NCBI GenBank assembly: GCA_963828285.1
Contig: CAWHEB010000002.1
Coordinates: forward strand, 186,001-250,000
Source: DAIOEK01 sp963828285
GTDB taxonomy: Bacteria > Chloroflexota > Anaerolineae > Anaerolineales > Anaerolineaceae
Direction: 5' to 3'
Length of the DNA stretch: 64,000 nt
Made by a program: the position numbers and the translations under genes. Within the stretch, counting starts at the first letter, position 1. The number at the start of each line of letters is the position of its first letter. Of this stretch, positions 25,745 through 35,560 are shown piece after piece. The notes under the pieces are model-generated. The model did no database searches. It was not told the DNA's origin and saw nothing but the letters and a program-made list of their open reading frames with translations.

Positions 25745-26902
25745 TTAAAGGTCCTTACTCAACCAGTATGCAGCAACACAGGAAGCAAGTGCAATTCCTG
25801 CATTCATATAGAAAACAGGAGGGAAACCGTAGTGATCGGCAATATATCCGCTCAATAATGTTCCGATCGACCCGGACGAGAACATGAAACCGAGGACCAA
25901 TCCGCTTGCCATGGCACCACCGGTGGGGATCAACTTTTGGGCGAGAACTACGATCACGCTGAATGCCGCACCGATCAGCAAACCGGCTACCGGTATATAT
26001 AGATAGACGATCGGGGTATACCCCGTAATGGCAAACAACAGCAATGGGATCGATCCCAAACCCATCCCGGCCATAATGACCGGACGCTTGCCATATTTAT
26101 CTGCCATCACCCCGCCATATACATTTCCCAGCGCGTATCCGCCCATGAATAAAGCCGCAAGAATACCATAAATGGACGGTGATAAACCCAGGTCGTTCAT
26201 ATACTTCGGTACGAAGGTAACCATATTCTGCTGCACCCAGGAATGAAAGAGCGCAACGAATAGGAGTGTCAAGATGCTCCAACTTTTCCAACTCGGTTTT
26301 GTGGTGAACCCGGATAGATGTTCGGGGACTACAATTCTCGGTCCGGTGAAGCGGAGCCTATAGGCAGCTGAAATTCCGATAGGTAGAGCAATGATCGCAA
26401 TGGGCGCCAATCCCATAACCCCGAATCGTTGAAGAAGAGGTCCTCCGATCAAAGGTCCGAAGAAACTGCCCGATTGCCCGAATAAAAAGAACAAAGATGT
26501 TGCTGTGGTCTCACGGTCCTGCATTACATCCCTACCGCGGATGGATGCTTCCATGGCACCGGCAGGATGAAACGCACCTGATCCCAGGCTGGAAATGATC
26601 ATGTAAATTAAAGCATTCTGATTGGGAGTGTAAATAGCGACCAGAAACCAAACGGCCATCCAAAAAACACCGCCAGCGATCAACCATCGTGATCCCACTT
26701 TATCAGACAACCAACCAAATAAAGGTTGCGCAAACGCCGCTGATACAACATAGATCACACTGATCAGTGCGATGAAAGAATTGGTCAGCCCGAACGGACC
26801 GCTCCAGAAGGCAAACAAAACTGCCCTTTGTCCATTCATAATATCTACGATCAAATGACTGAATGCGACAGAGGAAAACATACTATCCAGCAATAATGAC
26901 AT
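25745..26902 (-). CDS. MFS exporter, fosmidomycin-resistance (Fsr)-like
   Basis: A 385-aa twelve-helix major facilitator. The SVAFSHLIVDIMNGQ opening, the GWLSDKVGSR loop between helices 2 and 3, GSGAFHPAGAMEAS in helix 4 and the DKYGKRP loop in the second half are characteristic of the Fsr branch. Members export fosmidomycin or unknown metabolites. Because the GAFHPAG motif is strong, the subfamily call is fair, but the natural substrate is unknown. It lies 17 nt downstream of nadD on the same strand. Confidence 0.87.
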   Translation of the reverse strand: MSLLLDSMFSSVAFSHLIVDIMNGQRAVLFAFWSGPFGLTNSFIALISVIYVVSAAFAQPLFGWLSDKVGSRWLIAGGVFWMAVWFLVAIYTPNQNALIYMIISSLGSGAFHPAGAMEASIRGRDVMQDRETTATSLFFLFGQSGSFFGPLIGGPLLQRFGVMGLAPIAIIALPIGISAAYRLRFTGPRIVVPEHLSGFTTKPSWKSWSILTLLFVALFHSWVQQNMVTFVPKYMNDLGLSPSIYGILAALFMGGYALGNVYGGVMADKYGKRPVIMAGMGLGSIPLLLFAITGYTPIVYLYIPVAGLLIGAAFSVIVVLAQKLIPTGGAMASGLVLGFMFSSGSIGTLLSGYIADHYGFPPVFYMNAGIALASCVAAYWLSKDL

Positions 26903-26919
26903 TACGACCCCATTGAATT

Positions 26920-27514
26920 CTATAAATAAAGGTGTTCTTGTTGAATAAGATCTGCTACTTCACTTGGAAGGAATTGCCAGTACGATCGGTGCTCTTTTAC
27001 TCTGCTACGGATATCTTCACCGGAAATTTCGATCAGAGGTGAATCCAGGAACAGAGTTTTCTGTTCCAGCTCCGGAAATCTCCCAAATACGACTGAAAGA
27101 TCTGTGTTCGTATGCGGACGATTATAGGTGATGATCCCACTGCAAGCTTTCACGAAATCATCACATCTATGCCAGGTGTGCAAGTCTCTTAAGAGTCTCC
27201 ACCCAATAGGTAATGTAACTCACTGCCAGGATGTTCTTTCTGTAAGATGTGCACGGTATCCAGCGCATAATGCGGTGCCGGACGATCGATGTCCACTGTG
27301 CTCAGTTCAAAATGGATACTTTGCATGACCAGCACATTGACCATTTTCCGCCGGATATCCACATCTGAGATTAGTTTCCCTTTTTATGCGGCGGATTTGG
27401 GGTCAGTACCCACAGTAACCTGTCCAATTTCGCCTGGTCTACTGCTTCAGCTGCCAGGATAAGATGCCCGAGATGTGGCGGATCGAATGTCCCGCCAAAA
27501 ATTCCAATCCTCAT
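26920..27514 (-). pseudogene. nadD: Nicotinate-nucleotide adenylyltransferase NadD, two apparent frameshifts
   Basis: Reads as NadD of about 197 aa in three consecutive frames. The start (MRIGIFGGTFDPPHLGHL) carries the nucleotidyltransferase GTFDPPHxGH motif and begins one base after the obg stop. After PPHKKG the frame breaks; adding one G to the run at 27378-27380 continues into LISDVDIRRKMV and LDTVHILQKEHPGSELHYLLGGDS. A second break near 27190 is repaired by one T, giving HTWHRCDDFVKAC and the ISGEDIRSRVKE (SxTxxR-like) C-terminal motif. NadD makes deamido-NAD and is normally essential, so two indels in otherwise well-conserved sequence point to assembly error. Confidence 0.85.
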
Positions 27515-28774
27515 TTATTCTTGCCATTCAAATTCATTATCACCAATATAAACTGTTTCGCCGCTTTGTATCCCGGCTTTGCGTAACGCATTATCTACAC
27601 CGATCGTCTCCATAAGCCGTTGGAATCGTCGTAATGATTCATCTGAGTCCCAATAAGTCATAGCTGCTGATCTCTCGATCGATTTGCCATAAATATGCCA
27701 GCCGTCACCTTCTTTGGCGACTTTGAAGTCTCTCACATCCTCTTCCAGTTTATAAACAGGTATAGCTACCGGTTTTTCTGGCAGTGGAGCAGATTGAAGG
27801 AGTTGGTATGCTTTCCAGAGCAGAGGTTCCAGGTCTGTACGCGCAAGAGCAGAAATCACCGAGAATTCGATCCCTTTTTTCTTGAACTTCTTCTTCAATT
27901 CCGGGATCTTTTCGGTAACTTCCGGTTGATCAATTTTATTGATCACAACTATTTGGGGTTTCTCTCCCAATTTTGGATCGAATAACGCCAATTCAGCATT
28001 GATCTGGTTGTAATCAGAGAGTGGATCTTCCGCCCCACCATCGATCAGATGAATGATCACACGGCAGCGTTGGATATGTCTGAGGAAAGTATCACCCAAT
28101 CCGGCACCCAGGTGGGCGCCTTCGATCAACCCGGGGATATCTGCAAGGACCAGGGTGGTATCTGCATCCAGATAGGCAACTCCCAGATTAGGTTCCAAAG
28201 TTGTGAATGGATAATCAGCGATCTTTGGCCGGGCATTGGAGATGGCAGTCAGGAGACTGGACTTGCCTGCGTTAGGCATGCCGACGATACCGACATCGGC
28301 GATCAGTTTTAATTCCAAACGGAGTGCTCTTTCTTCAGCCGGTTCACCTTTTTCACCAGTCATTGGAGCCTGGTTTCGGGAATTTGCAAAATGCGGATTC
28401 CCCTTACCACCGCGGCCGCCTTTGGCGACCAATAGTCGTTGACCTTCCTCAACCAGATCACCAAGCACTTCTCCTGTGACGGCATCATAAATGATCGTAC
28501 CAGTTGGCACGCGGATAATGGTGTCTTCGCCGCCTCGCCCGGTCTGGTTATTGATGGCGCCTTTACGTCCTTCATCAGCGGAATACTTGGTCTGGTGTTT
28601 AAACACGTAGAGGGTGTTCATGTGGGGAGTGGCTTCAAGGTAAACATCTCCACCTTTACCGCCATCTCCACCATCAGGACCTCCACGGGCAATATACTTC
28701 TGTCTAAGGAAATGGATCATGCCATCTCCACCTTTTCCAGATTTTACATGTATGGTAACTTCATCTATAAACAT
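27515..28774 (-). CDS. obg: GTPase Obg/CgtA
   Basis: Ribosome-assembly and stress GTPase. The ATG at 28774 gives the standard MFIDEVTIHVKSGKGGDG start; the open frame extends 22 codons further upstream without family similarity. Domain order: Obg glycine-rich fold (1-158), G domain with the P-loop GMPNAGKSSLL, DIPGLIEGAHLGAGLG switch and NKID motif, and a C-terminal OCT domain (about 345-419). 419 aa, normal length. nadD follows one base later, a common arrangement of the two genes. Confidence 0.97.
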   Translation of the reverse strand: MFIDEVTIHVKSGKGGDGMIHFLRQKYIARGGPDGGDGGKGGDVYLEATPHMNTLYVFKHQTKYSADEGRKGAINNQTGRGGEDTIIRVPTGTIIYDAVTGEVLGDLVEEGQRLLVAKGGRGGKGNPHFANSRNQAPMTGEKGEPAEERALRLELKLIADVGIVGMPNAGKSSLLTAISNARPKIADYPFTTLEPNLGVAYLDADTTLVLADIPGLIEGAHLGAGLGDTFLRHIQRCRVIIHLIDGGAEDPLSDYNQINAELALFDPKLGEKPQIVVINKIDQPEVTEKIPELKKKFKKKGIEFSVISALARTDLEPLLWKAYQLLQSAPLPEKPVAIPVYKLEEDVRDFKVAKEGDGWHIYGKSIERSAAMTYWDSDESLRRFQRLMETIGVDNALRKAGIQSGETVYIGDNEFEWQE

Positions 28775-28901
28775 GTTTCCATTATAATTGAATGAAGCTC
28801 GAAATGGATTACCAATACCTCCCGAAACCCAAAACAGCACGGTAAACCAATCTTTTATTCATTTTTTATAACGGTTTTTTGCTTTTTCCTTTATATTATT
28901 A

Positions 28902-31255
28902 ATGAGGGTCTTAGATATGGGGAGATTACAGGTGAACATTATGGGGTTATGGGGAAAAGTTATTGCATCCTATCGCTCAACAGATAGCCTGATAGATCGC
29001 GAGAAATGGACAAAAGATATTATCCGTTATCTCATGATTATTCAGATTATTGCTCTGATAATTATTGGTCTTAGTACCCTTGCAAACTTACTGGCTGCTT
29101 TTTGGGCATATTCAATTTTGTCGGTTTTCCTTGTCTCTCTCCCATTCTGGTGGGGATCTACAAAAGGCGGGTGGGCATGGGCCAGGTTTTATCCCATCCT
29201 TCTTATTTTCGGGATCGGGATCTATACAGCCACCGGCTATCTTTCGAATGTGAGTGGATTGTTTTTTGCTTTATCCACAATGATTGCAGGAATGATTGTT
29301 TCAATCCGATTCCAGCGAGTGGTTGCATTCTGTTCAATCATCACTTTTACCTTCATCGTTTACATCAATCACTCCCAGAATATTCAAGATCACCTGGATG
29401 CCATTCTAACAACAGTATTCGTATTCATCGCCATTGCTTTACTGCAATGGTATTATGACAAGAATTTACATTTAGTTTTGTTGTCGCAAGCAGAAGCAAA
29501 TGAAACTCTTTATGCTGAAATGGAGCACAGCAAAGAGATGGATGCCTCACTGGTGGAGAAAGAAAAACAGTTGAGGCGGTTGACCGACAATACTAGGGAT
29601 CTCATCGGTGAGATCGACACCCAGGGTACTTTTTTATATACTTCGCCATCCTATTATTCTTCATTAGGATACCCTGTCAATTCACTTATTGGCAAAAACG
29701 CGTTTTCCCTAATTCACCCTGAAGATCTACAAAATACCTTAGAGGCAGTGCAAAGGTCAATTACAACCGGGATCGGCGAGAGTATCAGACTTCGTTTTCA
29801 GCAGGCAGACGGGAAATACAAATGGTTTGAATCCCTCGGTTCCCCATTGTTTACGAGTGACCACCAGGTAGGGAGTTTTGTAATCTCCAATCGCGATATT
29901 ACCCAACAGATGATCGTCGAAGAATTGCGGGATAAATCCGAAGAACGCGAAAAGAACATTATCAATTCCCTTCCCCTCGGAATCCACATGTATGAATGTA
30001 TGGCTGATGGGTCGCTTGTTTTCAGCGGATTCAACCCAGCGGCAAATCGGATATTAAATTTTGATCATTCAACAATCATCGGAAAAACCATTGAGGAAGC
30101 GTTTCCTAATTTAGCAGATACTGAAATACCAAACAGGTATCGTGAGGCTGCATTAAATGGTACCCCATGGGATTACGACCCGGTAGCTTATCATGACCAA
30201 AACGTTGAAGGATCTTTTGAAGTTCACGCATTCCGCACATCGCCAATGCACATGGTAACCGTTTTTATGGATGTGCACCGAAAAAAATCAGATGACCAGG
30301 GCATTGCATGCTTCAGAAGAGAAATTTTCGAAAGCATTCCATACATCACCTGATTTGGTAAACATTAACCGATTGACAGATGGTCAATATATTGACATCA
30401 ATGAAGGTTTTACCCACCTAACCGGATATCAGAAAGAAGATGTGATTGGCAAAACATCTCTCGAATTGAACATTTGGGCAAATCCTGAGGACCGTGCCAA
30501 GCTGGTTAAGGGGTTACAAACAACCGGTACTGTAGATAACCTTGAAGCAGGTTTCCGGTATAAAGATGGTACGGTTAAAACAGGATCTGATGTCTGCTAG
30601 AGTGATTGATATTAATAATGAAAAATGTATCTTATCGATCACCAGGGATATCTCTGAACGAGTTCAAGCACAAGAACGACTAAACGAGGCACATCGCCAG
30701 TTAGCTGAAGCATACGGAGAGACACTCGAAGGTTGGGTGCACGCACTCGACCTGCGTGAGCATGAAACCGCTGACCACAGCCGCAGGGTGGTTGATCTTA
30801 CCATGCGTATGATCCAAGGGTATGAGTTTAATGAAGAAGAGAAAATTCACATTTACCGTGGCGCATTGCTCCATGATATAGGTAAAATGGGTGTCCCGGA
30901 TAATATTTTGCTAAAACCGGGTCCATTAACTGAAGATGAGTGGGTCATCATGCGGAATCATCCTCTATATGCTCGTGATTTGATTGAGAAAATTCCATAT
31001 CTCATGCCCTGTCTGGATATTCCCTTTTGCCATCATGAACGTTGGGATGGTACAGGCTACCCGAGACACATAGGCGGTGAGGAAATACCCCTTCCTGCAC
31101 GAATTTTCTCAGTCATCGATGTGTATGATGCGCTGCTTTCCAACCGGCCGTACCGGCCAGCCTGGCGCGAGTTGGATGTGATCCATTACCTTCGGGAACA
31201 GAAGAACCGGCAGTTCGATGCGCGAATTGTGGATCATTTCCTGAGTTTGATCTAA
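28902..31255 (+). pseudogene. Membrane PAS/HD-GYP cyclic-di-GMP phosphodiesterase receptor, two frameshifts
   Basis: One receptor split over three frames. The N-terminus has five or so transmembrane helices, then a PAS domain (LTDNTRDLIGEIDTQG), a second PAS (IINSLPLGIHMYE), a third PAS (SKAFHTSPDLVNINRLTDGQ) and an HD-GYP domain with HDIGKMGVPD and HHERWDGTGYP. The frame changes at the A7 run 30281-30287 (one A too many) and near 30585-30590 (one base too many). When repaired it is about 784 aa. HD-GYP domains hydrolyse c-di-GMP, and all key motifs are present. An ATG at 28941 behind AGGTGAA is an alternative start. Confidence 0.85.
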
Positions 31256-31292
31256 AGGTTAGGCGTAAGCTCCGGCCACAAACAAAATTAAT

Positions 31293-31323
31293 AAAAAAGA
31301 GGCGAACACTGATGTTCGCCTCT
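31293..31323 (-). terminator. Terminator of the cDPG synthetase-like gene
   Basis: AGAGGCGAACA pairs with TGTTCGCCTCT around CTGA. On the minus strand it is followed by a run of six Ts. It lies between convergent genes. Confidence 0.8.
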
Positions 31324-31340
31324 CCTCGTATTCACTATAT

Positions 31341-32660
31341 CTACTTTGCGAATTTCTTCTTGAGAATGTCTTCCAGGGTCGGCTGACCAATCTCCTGCAG
31401 TTCGTAGCGGACGCGCTGCATAGGTTTGTTCACCTTGAGAATGCGGGTCAGATCGATCGGAGTGGCGCTGATGATCATATCCACATCAGCTTTATTGATG
31501 GTTTTCTCAAGATCCTTGACCATATCATCACCATATCCCATGGCGGGGAGGATCGCACCGGTATTCGGGTACTTGCGATAGGTATCCAGTATGGAACCGA
31601 CGGCGAATGGACGTGGATCAACGATCTCTGCAGCGCCAAAGCGGCGGGCAGCAACCCATCCAGCCCCGTATTTCATTTCGCCGTGGGTCAGGGTCGGACC
31701 GTCTTCGATAACCAGAACACGTTTTCCACGGATCATTTCGGGATCATCCACAAACAATGGTGAAGCGCCTTCGATGACCAAAGCTTTCGGGTTCAGAGCA
31801 TGTAATGCATTACGAACCTGAACAACATTTTCCATGTTCGCAGTATCGACTTTGTTGATCACGAACACATCGGCGGCGCGGACATTAGTCTCGCCGGGAT
31901 GATAAGTCGACTCATGACCAGGGCGGTGCGGGTCGGCAACAACGATCTGCAGATCTGACACATAGAAGGGGAAATCGTTATTTCCGCCATCCCAAAGGAT
32001 GACATCCACTTCTTTTTCAGCCTGGCGCAAAATAGCTTCATAATCCACACCGGCATACACGATGACGCCATTATCGAGATGGGGTTCGTACTCTTCACGC
32101 TCTTCGATGGTGCACTCATGTTTGTCAAGGTCGGCATAGGTGGCAAAGCGTTGAACTTTCTGCTTGACCAGATCACCATACGGCATGGGATGGCGAATAG
32201 CGGCCACTTTGAATCCCATTCCGCGCAGGATGAGGGATACACGGCGGGTAGTCTGAGACTTACCTGAACCTGTCCTTACAGCACAGATCGAGACCACAGG
32301 TTTGATGCTCTTGATCTGAGTGTCGCGGGTGCCCATCAGGCGGAAATCTGCGCCTGCTGCCAGTACAGTGGATGCCTTGTGCATGACATATTCATGGGGA
32401 ACATCGCTGTAGGCAAATACAACCTGATCGACCTTGAGATCCTTGATCAGCTTGACCAGGTCTGATTCGGGGTGAATGGGAATCCCCTTCGGATACAAGT
32501 CGCCAGCCAGCTCAGCAGGGTACTTTCGATCGTCAATGTTGGGGATCTGGGTGGCTGTAAATGCAACAACTTCATAGTCTTTGTTTCCCCGGAAGAAGAC
32601 ATTGAAGTTGTGGAAGTCGCGACCTGCGGCTCCCATAATTAAGGTACGGATTGGTGACAT
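31341..32660 (-). CDS. Cyclic 2,3-diphosphoglycerate synthetase-like P-loop protein
   Basis: A 439-aa protein of COG2403. It starts MSPIRTLIMGAAGRDFHNFN with a Rossmann-like half, followed by a P-loop half: CAVRTGSGKSQTTRRV (Walker A), DVILWDGGNNDFPF and VINKVD. Archaeal methanogen homologues make cyclic 2,3-diphosphoglycerate, a thermoprotectant and phosphate reserve. Bacterial copies occur in several phyla without proven product. It has a TAGGAGAA ribosome site and lies 70 nt downstream of argS, probably co-transcribed. Confidence 0.8.
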   Translation of the reverse strand: MSPIRTLIMGAAGRDFHNFNVFFRGNKDYEVVAFTATQIPNIDDRKYPAELAGDLYPKGIPIHPESDLVKLIKDLKVDQVVFAYSDVPHEYVMHKASTVLAAGADFRLMGTRDTQIKSIKPVVSICAVRTGSGKSQTTRRVSLILRGMGFKVAAIRHPMPYGDLVKQKVQRFATYADLDKHECTIEEREEYEPHLDNGVIVYAGVDYEAILRQAEKEVDVILWDGGNNDFPFYVSDLQIVVADPHRPGHESTYHPGETNVRAADVFVINKVDTANMENVVQVRNALHALNPKALVIEGASPLFVDDPEMIRGKRVLVIEDGPTLTHGEMKYGAGWVAARRFGAAEIVDPRPFAVGSILDTYRKYPNTGAILPAMGYGDDMVKDLEKTINKADVDMIISATPIDLTRILKVNKPMQRVRYELQEIGQPTLEDILKKKFAK

Positions 32661-32730
32661 GGGTTCTCCTATATGATGATGATACCGTCCCGGAGGAGAA
32701 TTGGTCTACCCGGGTCGGCGGCGACGAGGT

Positions 32731-34503
32731 TCACATCACTTCTGGGGCTGTGATGCCCATTACTGCCAATGCGTTTGCCAGTGTTTGCCTGGTGGCTGCC
32801 ACAAGGCACAACCGAGCGGATTTGAGCGGTTCTTCCGCTTGCAACACTGGACTCTGATTATAAAAATCATTGAATGCTTGCGCAAGTCTAAATGCATAGT
32901 TGGTGATATAAAGCGGTTTTAACTCTGCCGCAGCACGCTGCACTTCCATGGAAAAGCGGCTGATGAGATCGATCAGGACGATCTCGTTCTGCTGTAATGC
33001 TACATCGAATGACGGTACTGCGGGGATCTTGAAATCCACCTTCCGCAGAATACTGTTTGAGCGGACATGGGCATACTGAATATAAGGCGCGGCTTGTCCG
33101 TCAAAGTTGAGTGCTTCCTGCCAGTCAAATGTGACGATCTTATTATTGTCCCGGTTGATCATCGAATATTTGATGGCTCCAAGGGCAACAGCAGTACCGG
33201 CGCGTTCAGAATCTTCGGGAGATAGTCCGGGATTCTTATCGTGGACCACTTGTATGGCGCGGGCAGTTGCTTCGCGGAGTAGGTCCTCCAGCAAAACTAC
33301 AGTCCCATCGCGGGATGCCATGGTGACATTGCCAGGCAGATTGACGATCTCATAACCGAGGTGGATGCATTTATCCTTTGCCCACGGATAACCGGCAACT
33401 TCAAGTGTCTTGAATAACTGTTGGAAATAAAGCGATTGACGAACGTCAACCAGATAGATCGATCTCGCCAGATCATATTCAGCGAATTTTCTGACTGCCA
33501 GCGAGAGGTCGGTCGTCGCATACAGGGATGTACCGTCTGATCGCAGGATCACCAGAACGCGGAATTTTTCGGATTTTTCGCCCAGGATCTCATCCAGTTT
33601 GACGAAAACTGCTTCCTCCGGACGGCCATCCACAGCAATTCCTCGCTGGATCAGGTCTGCAACCATCTTCTTGCCATCGGCTTCTTCTTCGCTGGGGAAG
33701 TAGAAACGATCAAAGCGGGCACCCAAAATGGCGAACATTTTTTCAAAGCCGTCCAGCGACCACTGGCGGGTCTTCTGCCAGAGATCGATCACCTCGGGGT
33801 CTTTTGCATCCCAACGGGCGAATAGTGCTTTGATTTCTGCTTCGGCATCCGGATCTTCACGGGAGAAGTTATCTGCTTCGGCATACATATCCCCCATCCA
33901 GCGGACTGAATTCGCAGGCGGTGTTTCACCGTTGTGCCGTTTGATGTAGTTCCACAACCATTTGATCACATGGGCGCCGATATCGCCCATATAATTGACC
34001 CTCACCACATCGTAGCCCGCAAAATCCAGCATCTCGCATAAAGTGGCACCCAGGATGACGTTTCGCAAATGCCCAACGTGGAAAGACTTATGCGTATTCA
34101 GGGTGGCGTACTCCACCATGACCTTCTCATGATTGGGAGAGCCTTTGCCGAATTGATTGCCTTCTTGAAGAACGTCGTTGACCACGCGGTGAACAAATTG
34201 TGGAGTATTGAAAGTAATGTTGAGATATCCCTTTATCGCTTCGATCTTATCGAAACCGGGGATCACTCCCAATGCTTCGACAGCGGATAAGGCGATCTCT
34301 TGGGCACGGACAGGCACATTGACCTTTAAGCCGGAATTCCTTGCTTCCTGTGAGGCGATGGCAAAGAAGGAAGTGGATATCCCCCACTGGCCGGCAAAAG
34401 GAATGGGAACCCATTGGAAAGGCAGCACAGGCAAACCAGTACGCTGGCAGAATTCTGTCAACTTTTGGGATACCAAATCCTGTTCGCTGCGAAACATACT
34501 CAT
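32731..34503 (-). CDS. argS: Arginine--tRNA ligase
   Basis: A 590-aa class I aminoacyl-tRNA synthetase. The N-terminal Add-1 domain is followed by the HIGH-type motif in NTHKSFHVGHLRNVILG, the catalytic Rossmann fold with ATTDLSLAVRKF and LGYEIVNLPGNVTMASRDG (the region that replaces KMSKS in many ArgS), and the DALR anticodon-binding domain with QYAHVRSNSILRK and AFRLAQAFNDFYNQSPVL. Start with MSMFRSEQ. It charges tRNA-Arg, a CCG isoacceptor of which is encoded near 59.9 kb. Confidence 0.96.
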   Translation of the reverse strand: MSMFRSEQDLVSQKLTEFCQRTGLPVLPFQWVPIPFAGQWGISTSFFAIASQEARNSGLKVNVPVRAQEIALSAVEALGVIPGFDKIEAIKGYLNITFNTPQFVHRVVNDVLQEGNQFGKGSPNHEKVMVEYATLNTHKSFHVGHLRNVILGATLCEMLDFAGYDVVRVNYMGDIGAHVIKWLWNYIKRHNGETPPANSVRWMGDMYAEADNFSREDPDAEAEIKALFARWDAKDPEVIDLWQKTRQWSLDGFEKMFAILGARFDRFYFPSEEEADGKKMVADLIQRGIAVDGRPEEAVFVKLDEILGEKSEKFRVLVILRSDGTSLYATTDLSLAVRKFAEYDLARSIYLVDVRQSLYFQQLFKTLEVAGYPWAKDKCIHLGYEIVNLPGNVTMASRDGTVVLLEDLLREATARAIQVVHDKNPGLSPEDSERAGTAVALGAIKYSMINRDNNKIVTFDWQEALNFDGQAAPYIQYAHVRSNSILRKVDFKIPAVPSFDVALQQNEIVLIDLISRFSMEVQRAAAELKPLYITNYAFRLAQAFNDFYNQSPVLQAEEPLKSARLCLVAATRQTLANALAVMGITAPEVM

Positions 34504-34548
34504 ATGGGGTTCTCCGATGTGTAGTAAATTATAAACCAGTGTGAGTAA

Positions 34549-34580
34549 TAAAAAAAAACGGAAGCTTGAACGCTTCCGCT
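34549..34580 (-). terminator. Terminator after rpsT
   Basis: The stem CGGAAGC / GCTTCCG with a 6-nt loop is followed on the minus strand by eight Ts. It is 27 nt past the rpsT stop. Confidence 0.85.
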
Positions 34581-34604
34581 TTATTTGCAGAAAAATACAG
34601 CGGA

Positions 34605-34865
34605 TCAGGCTGCAGCGTTCAAGCGTTTCATCAGCCGGCTCTTTCGGCGAGCGGCATTATTCTTGTGGATGATACCCTTGGAAACTGCGGTATCCAGCGC
34701 GCTGATGGCGACGGCAACAGCCTCTTTACCTTCGGGTGCGCCAGTGCTGACTGCTTTGCGGGCGGCAGCAACGAATGTTCGTGCGCGACCGCGGTACACG
34801 CGATTTGCGACACGTTTCTTTTCATTTTGTTTATTGCGTTTGATAGCAGATTTAATATTAGCCAA
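34605..34865 (-). CDS. rpsT: 30S ribosomal protein S20
   Basis: An 86-aa basic helical protein: MANIKSAIKRNKQNEKKRVA start and KGIIHKNNAARRKSRLMKRL end are diagnostic of S20, which binds 16S rRNA early in 30S assembly. GGAGGA ribosome site just upstream. It is monocistronic, with a perfect-consensus promoter and its own terminator. Confidence 0.98.
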   Translation of the reverse strand: MANIKSAIKRNKQNEKKRVANRVYRGRARTFVAAARKAVSTGAPEGKEAVAVAISALDTAVSKGIIHKNNAARRKSRLMKRLNAAA

Positions 34866-34904
34866 TTTCTTCCTCCAAGAATCCTTTCACAATCACGAAT
34901 GGCA

Positions 34905-34932
34905 ATTATACCTTAGGGTGAAATTATGTCAA
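34905..34932 (-). promoter_or_regulatory. Perfect-consensus promoter of rpsT
   Basis: On the minus strand TTGACA (34932-34927) and TATAAT (34910-34905) are both exact with a 16-nt spacer. A start near 34898 gives a leader of about 33 nt. This matches the high expression expected for a ribosomal protein. Confidence 0.85.
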
Positions 34933-34999
34933 TGGTTTATACACTTCTCATCTCAAAATGTAACATAATTTCCGGGAGGGTGTTAAAAGATTATCAAGG

Positions 35000-35188
35000 A
35001 TACTATCTGATGGTAGATAAATGAATGTAAGAGATAATACGAAAATCCTGTGATGATCTTCACATTCGGTAAAGCCCGGGTTCCTGCTTTCCTGGGTCAA
35101 AACTACGACCGGGAAAGACGGACACTTCAACGATAAGTCTCAGGCGTCCAAGGGATGTACCAGCTTAATGATGGTGCATCCCTTTTTT
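35000..35188 (+). ncRNA. Unidentified structured RNA candidate with terminator
   Basis: No gene covers this stretch, yet it folds into consecutive hairpins: TGTGATGATCTTCACA at about 35052-35067, CCCGGG paired with CCTGGG near 35077-35098, ACTTCAACGATAAGT near 35124-35138, and an outer GGAC/GTCC clamp enclosing it, ending in a strong terminator. The plus strand is favoured because the T-tract is there. It could be a riboswitch or attenuator for the signalling genes starting at 35561, or a free small RNA. Comparison with c-di-GMP-I, glycine, cobalamin and guanidine motifs by eye gave no match. Boundaries are approximate. Confidence 0.35.
35150..35188 (+). terminator. Intrinsic terminator of the RNA candidate
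   Basis: A 13-bp stem, AAGGGATGTACCA with TGGTGCATCCCTT and one T-G wobble, loop GCTTAATGA, followed by TTTTTT. No protein-coding gene ends nearby on this strand, so it must end or attenuate a non-coding transcript. Confidence 0.8.
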
Positions 35189-35546
35189 ATTCCTTACTTT
35201 CCGAGGTCGAATATTGGTCTGATTGGTTTGACTTTTTCTGCATCATACGTGGCTATCGTTTTCATATGAAGATATTTTCACAATTTTTCATCATGTTTTA
35301 TGACTTTATACATAAAATGTACAACCATCGACAATGCTATATAGAATAAAACTGATCAAAATTGTTGTTATCTCCTTCAATCTGACCACAATTCCCGGAG
35401 AAGGCAATTCATGATTGGACTGACAGAAAACAAAAGATAAAAAGCTGCAAACCGGATCACTATAACCATTCAATAATTGCCTTTGTTTGAGACTCTCCCA
35501 TTAATTGCCGGCAAATCTGTCAGGAACATTTTGCAGAGGTCCTGTC
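35189..35546. other. Intergenic upstream of the solute-binding gene
   Basis: AT-rich sequence without a convincing gene; a 64-codon open frame in it overlaps the terminator and looks random. No promoter stands out. The AAGGAGGG ribosome site of the next gene lies at its end. Confidence 0.4.
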
Positions 35547-35560
35547 AAGGAGGGTTATAA

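Noticed and set aside
35000..35188. c-di-GMP-I riboswitch
   Set aside because: Despite AAAGCC and GGGTC words and c-di-GMP genes nearby, the order of conserved segments does not fit on either strand.
35155..35349. 64-codon plus-strand frame
   Set aside because: Begins inside the terminator stem and has no ribosome site.
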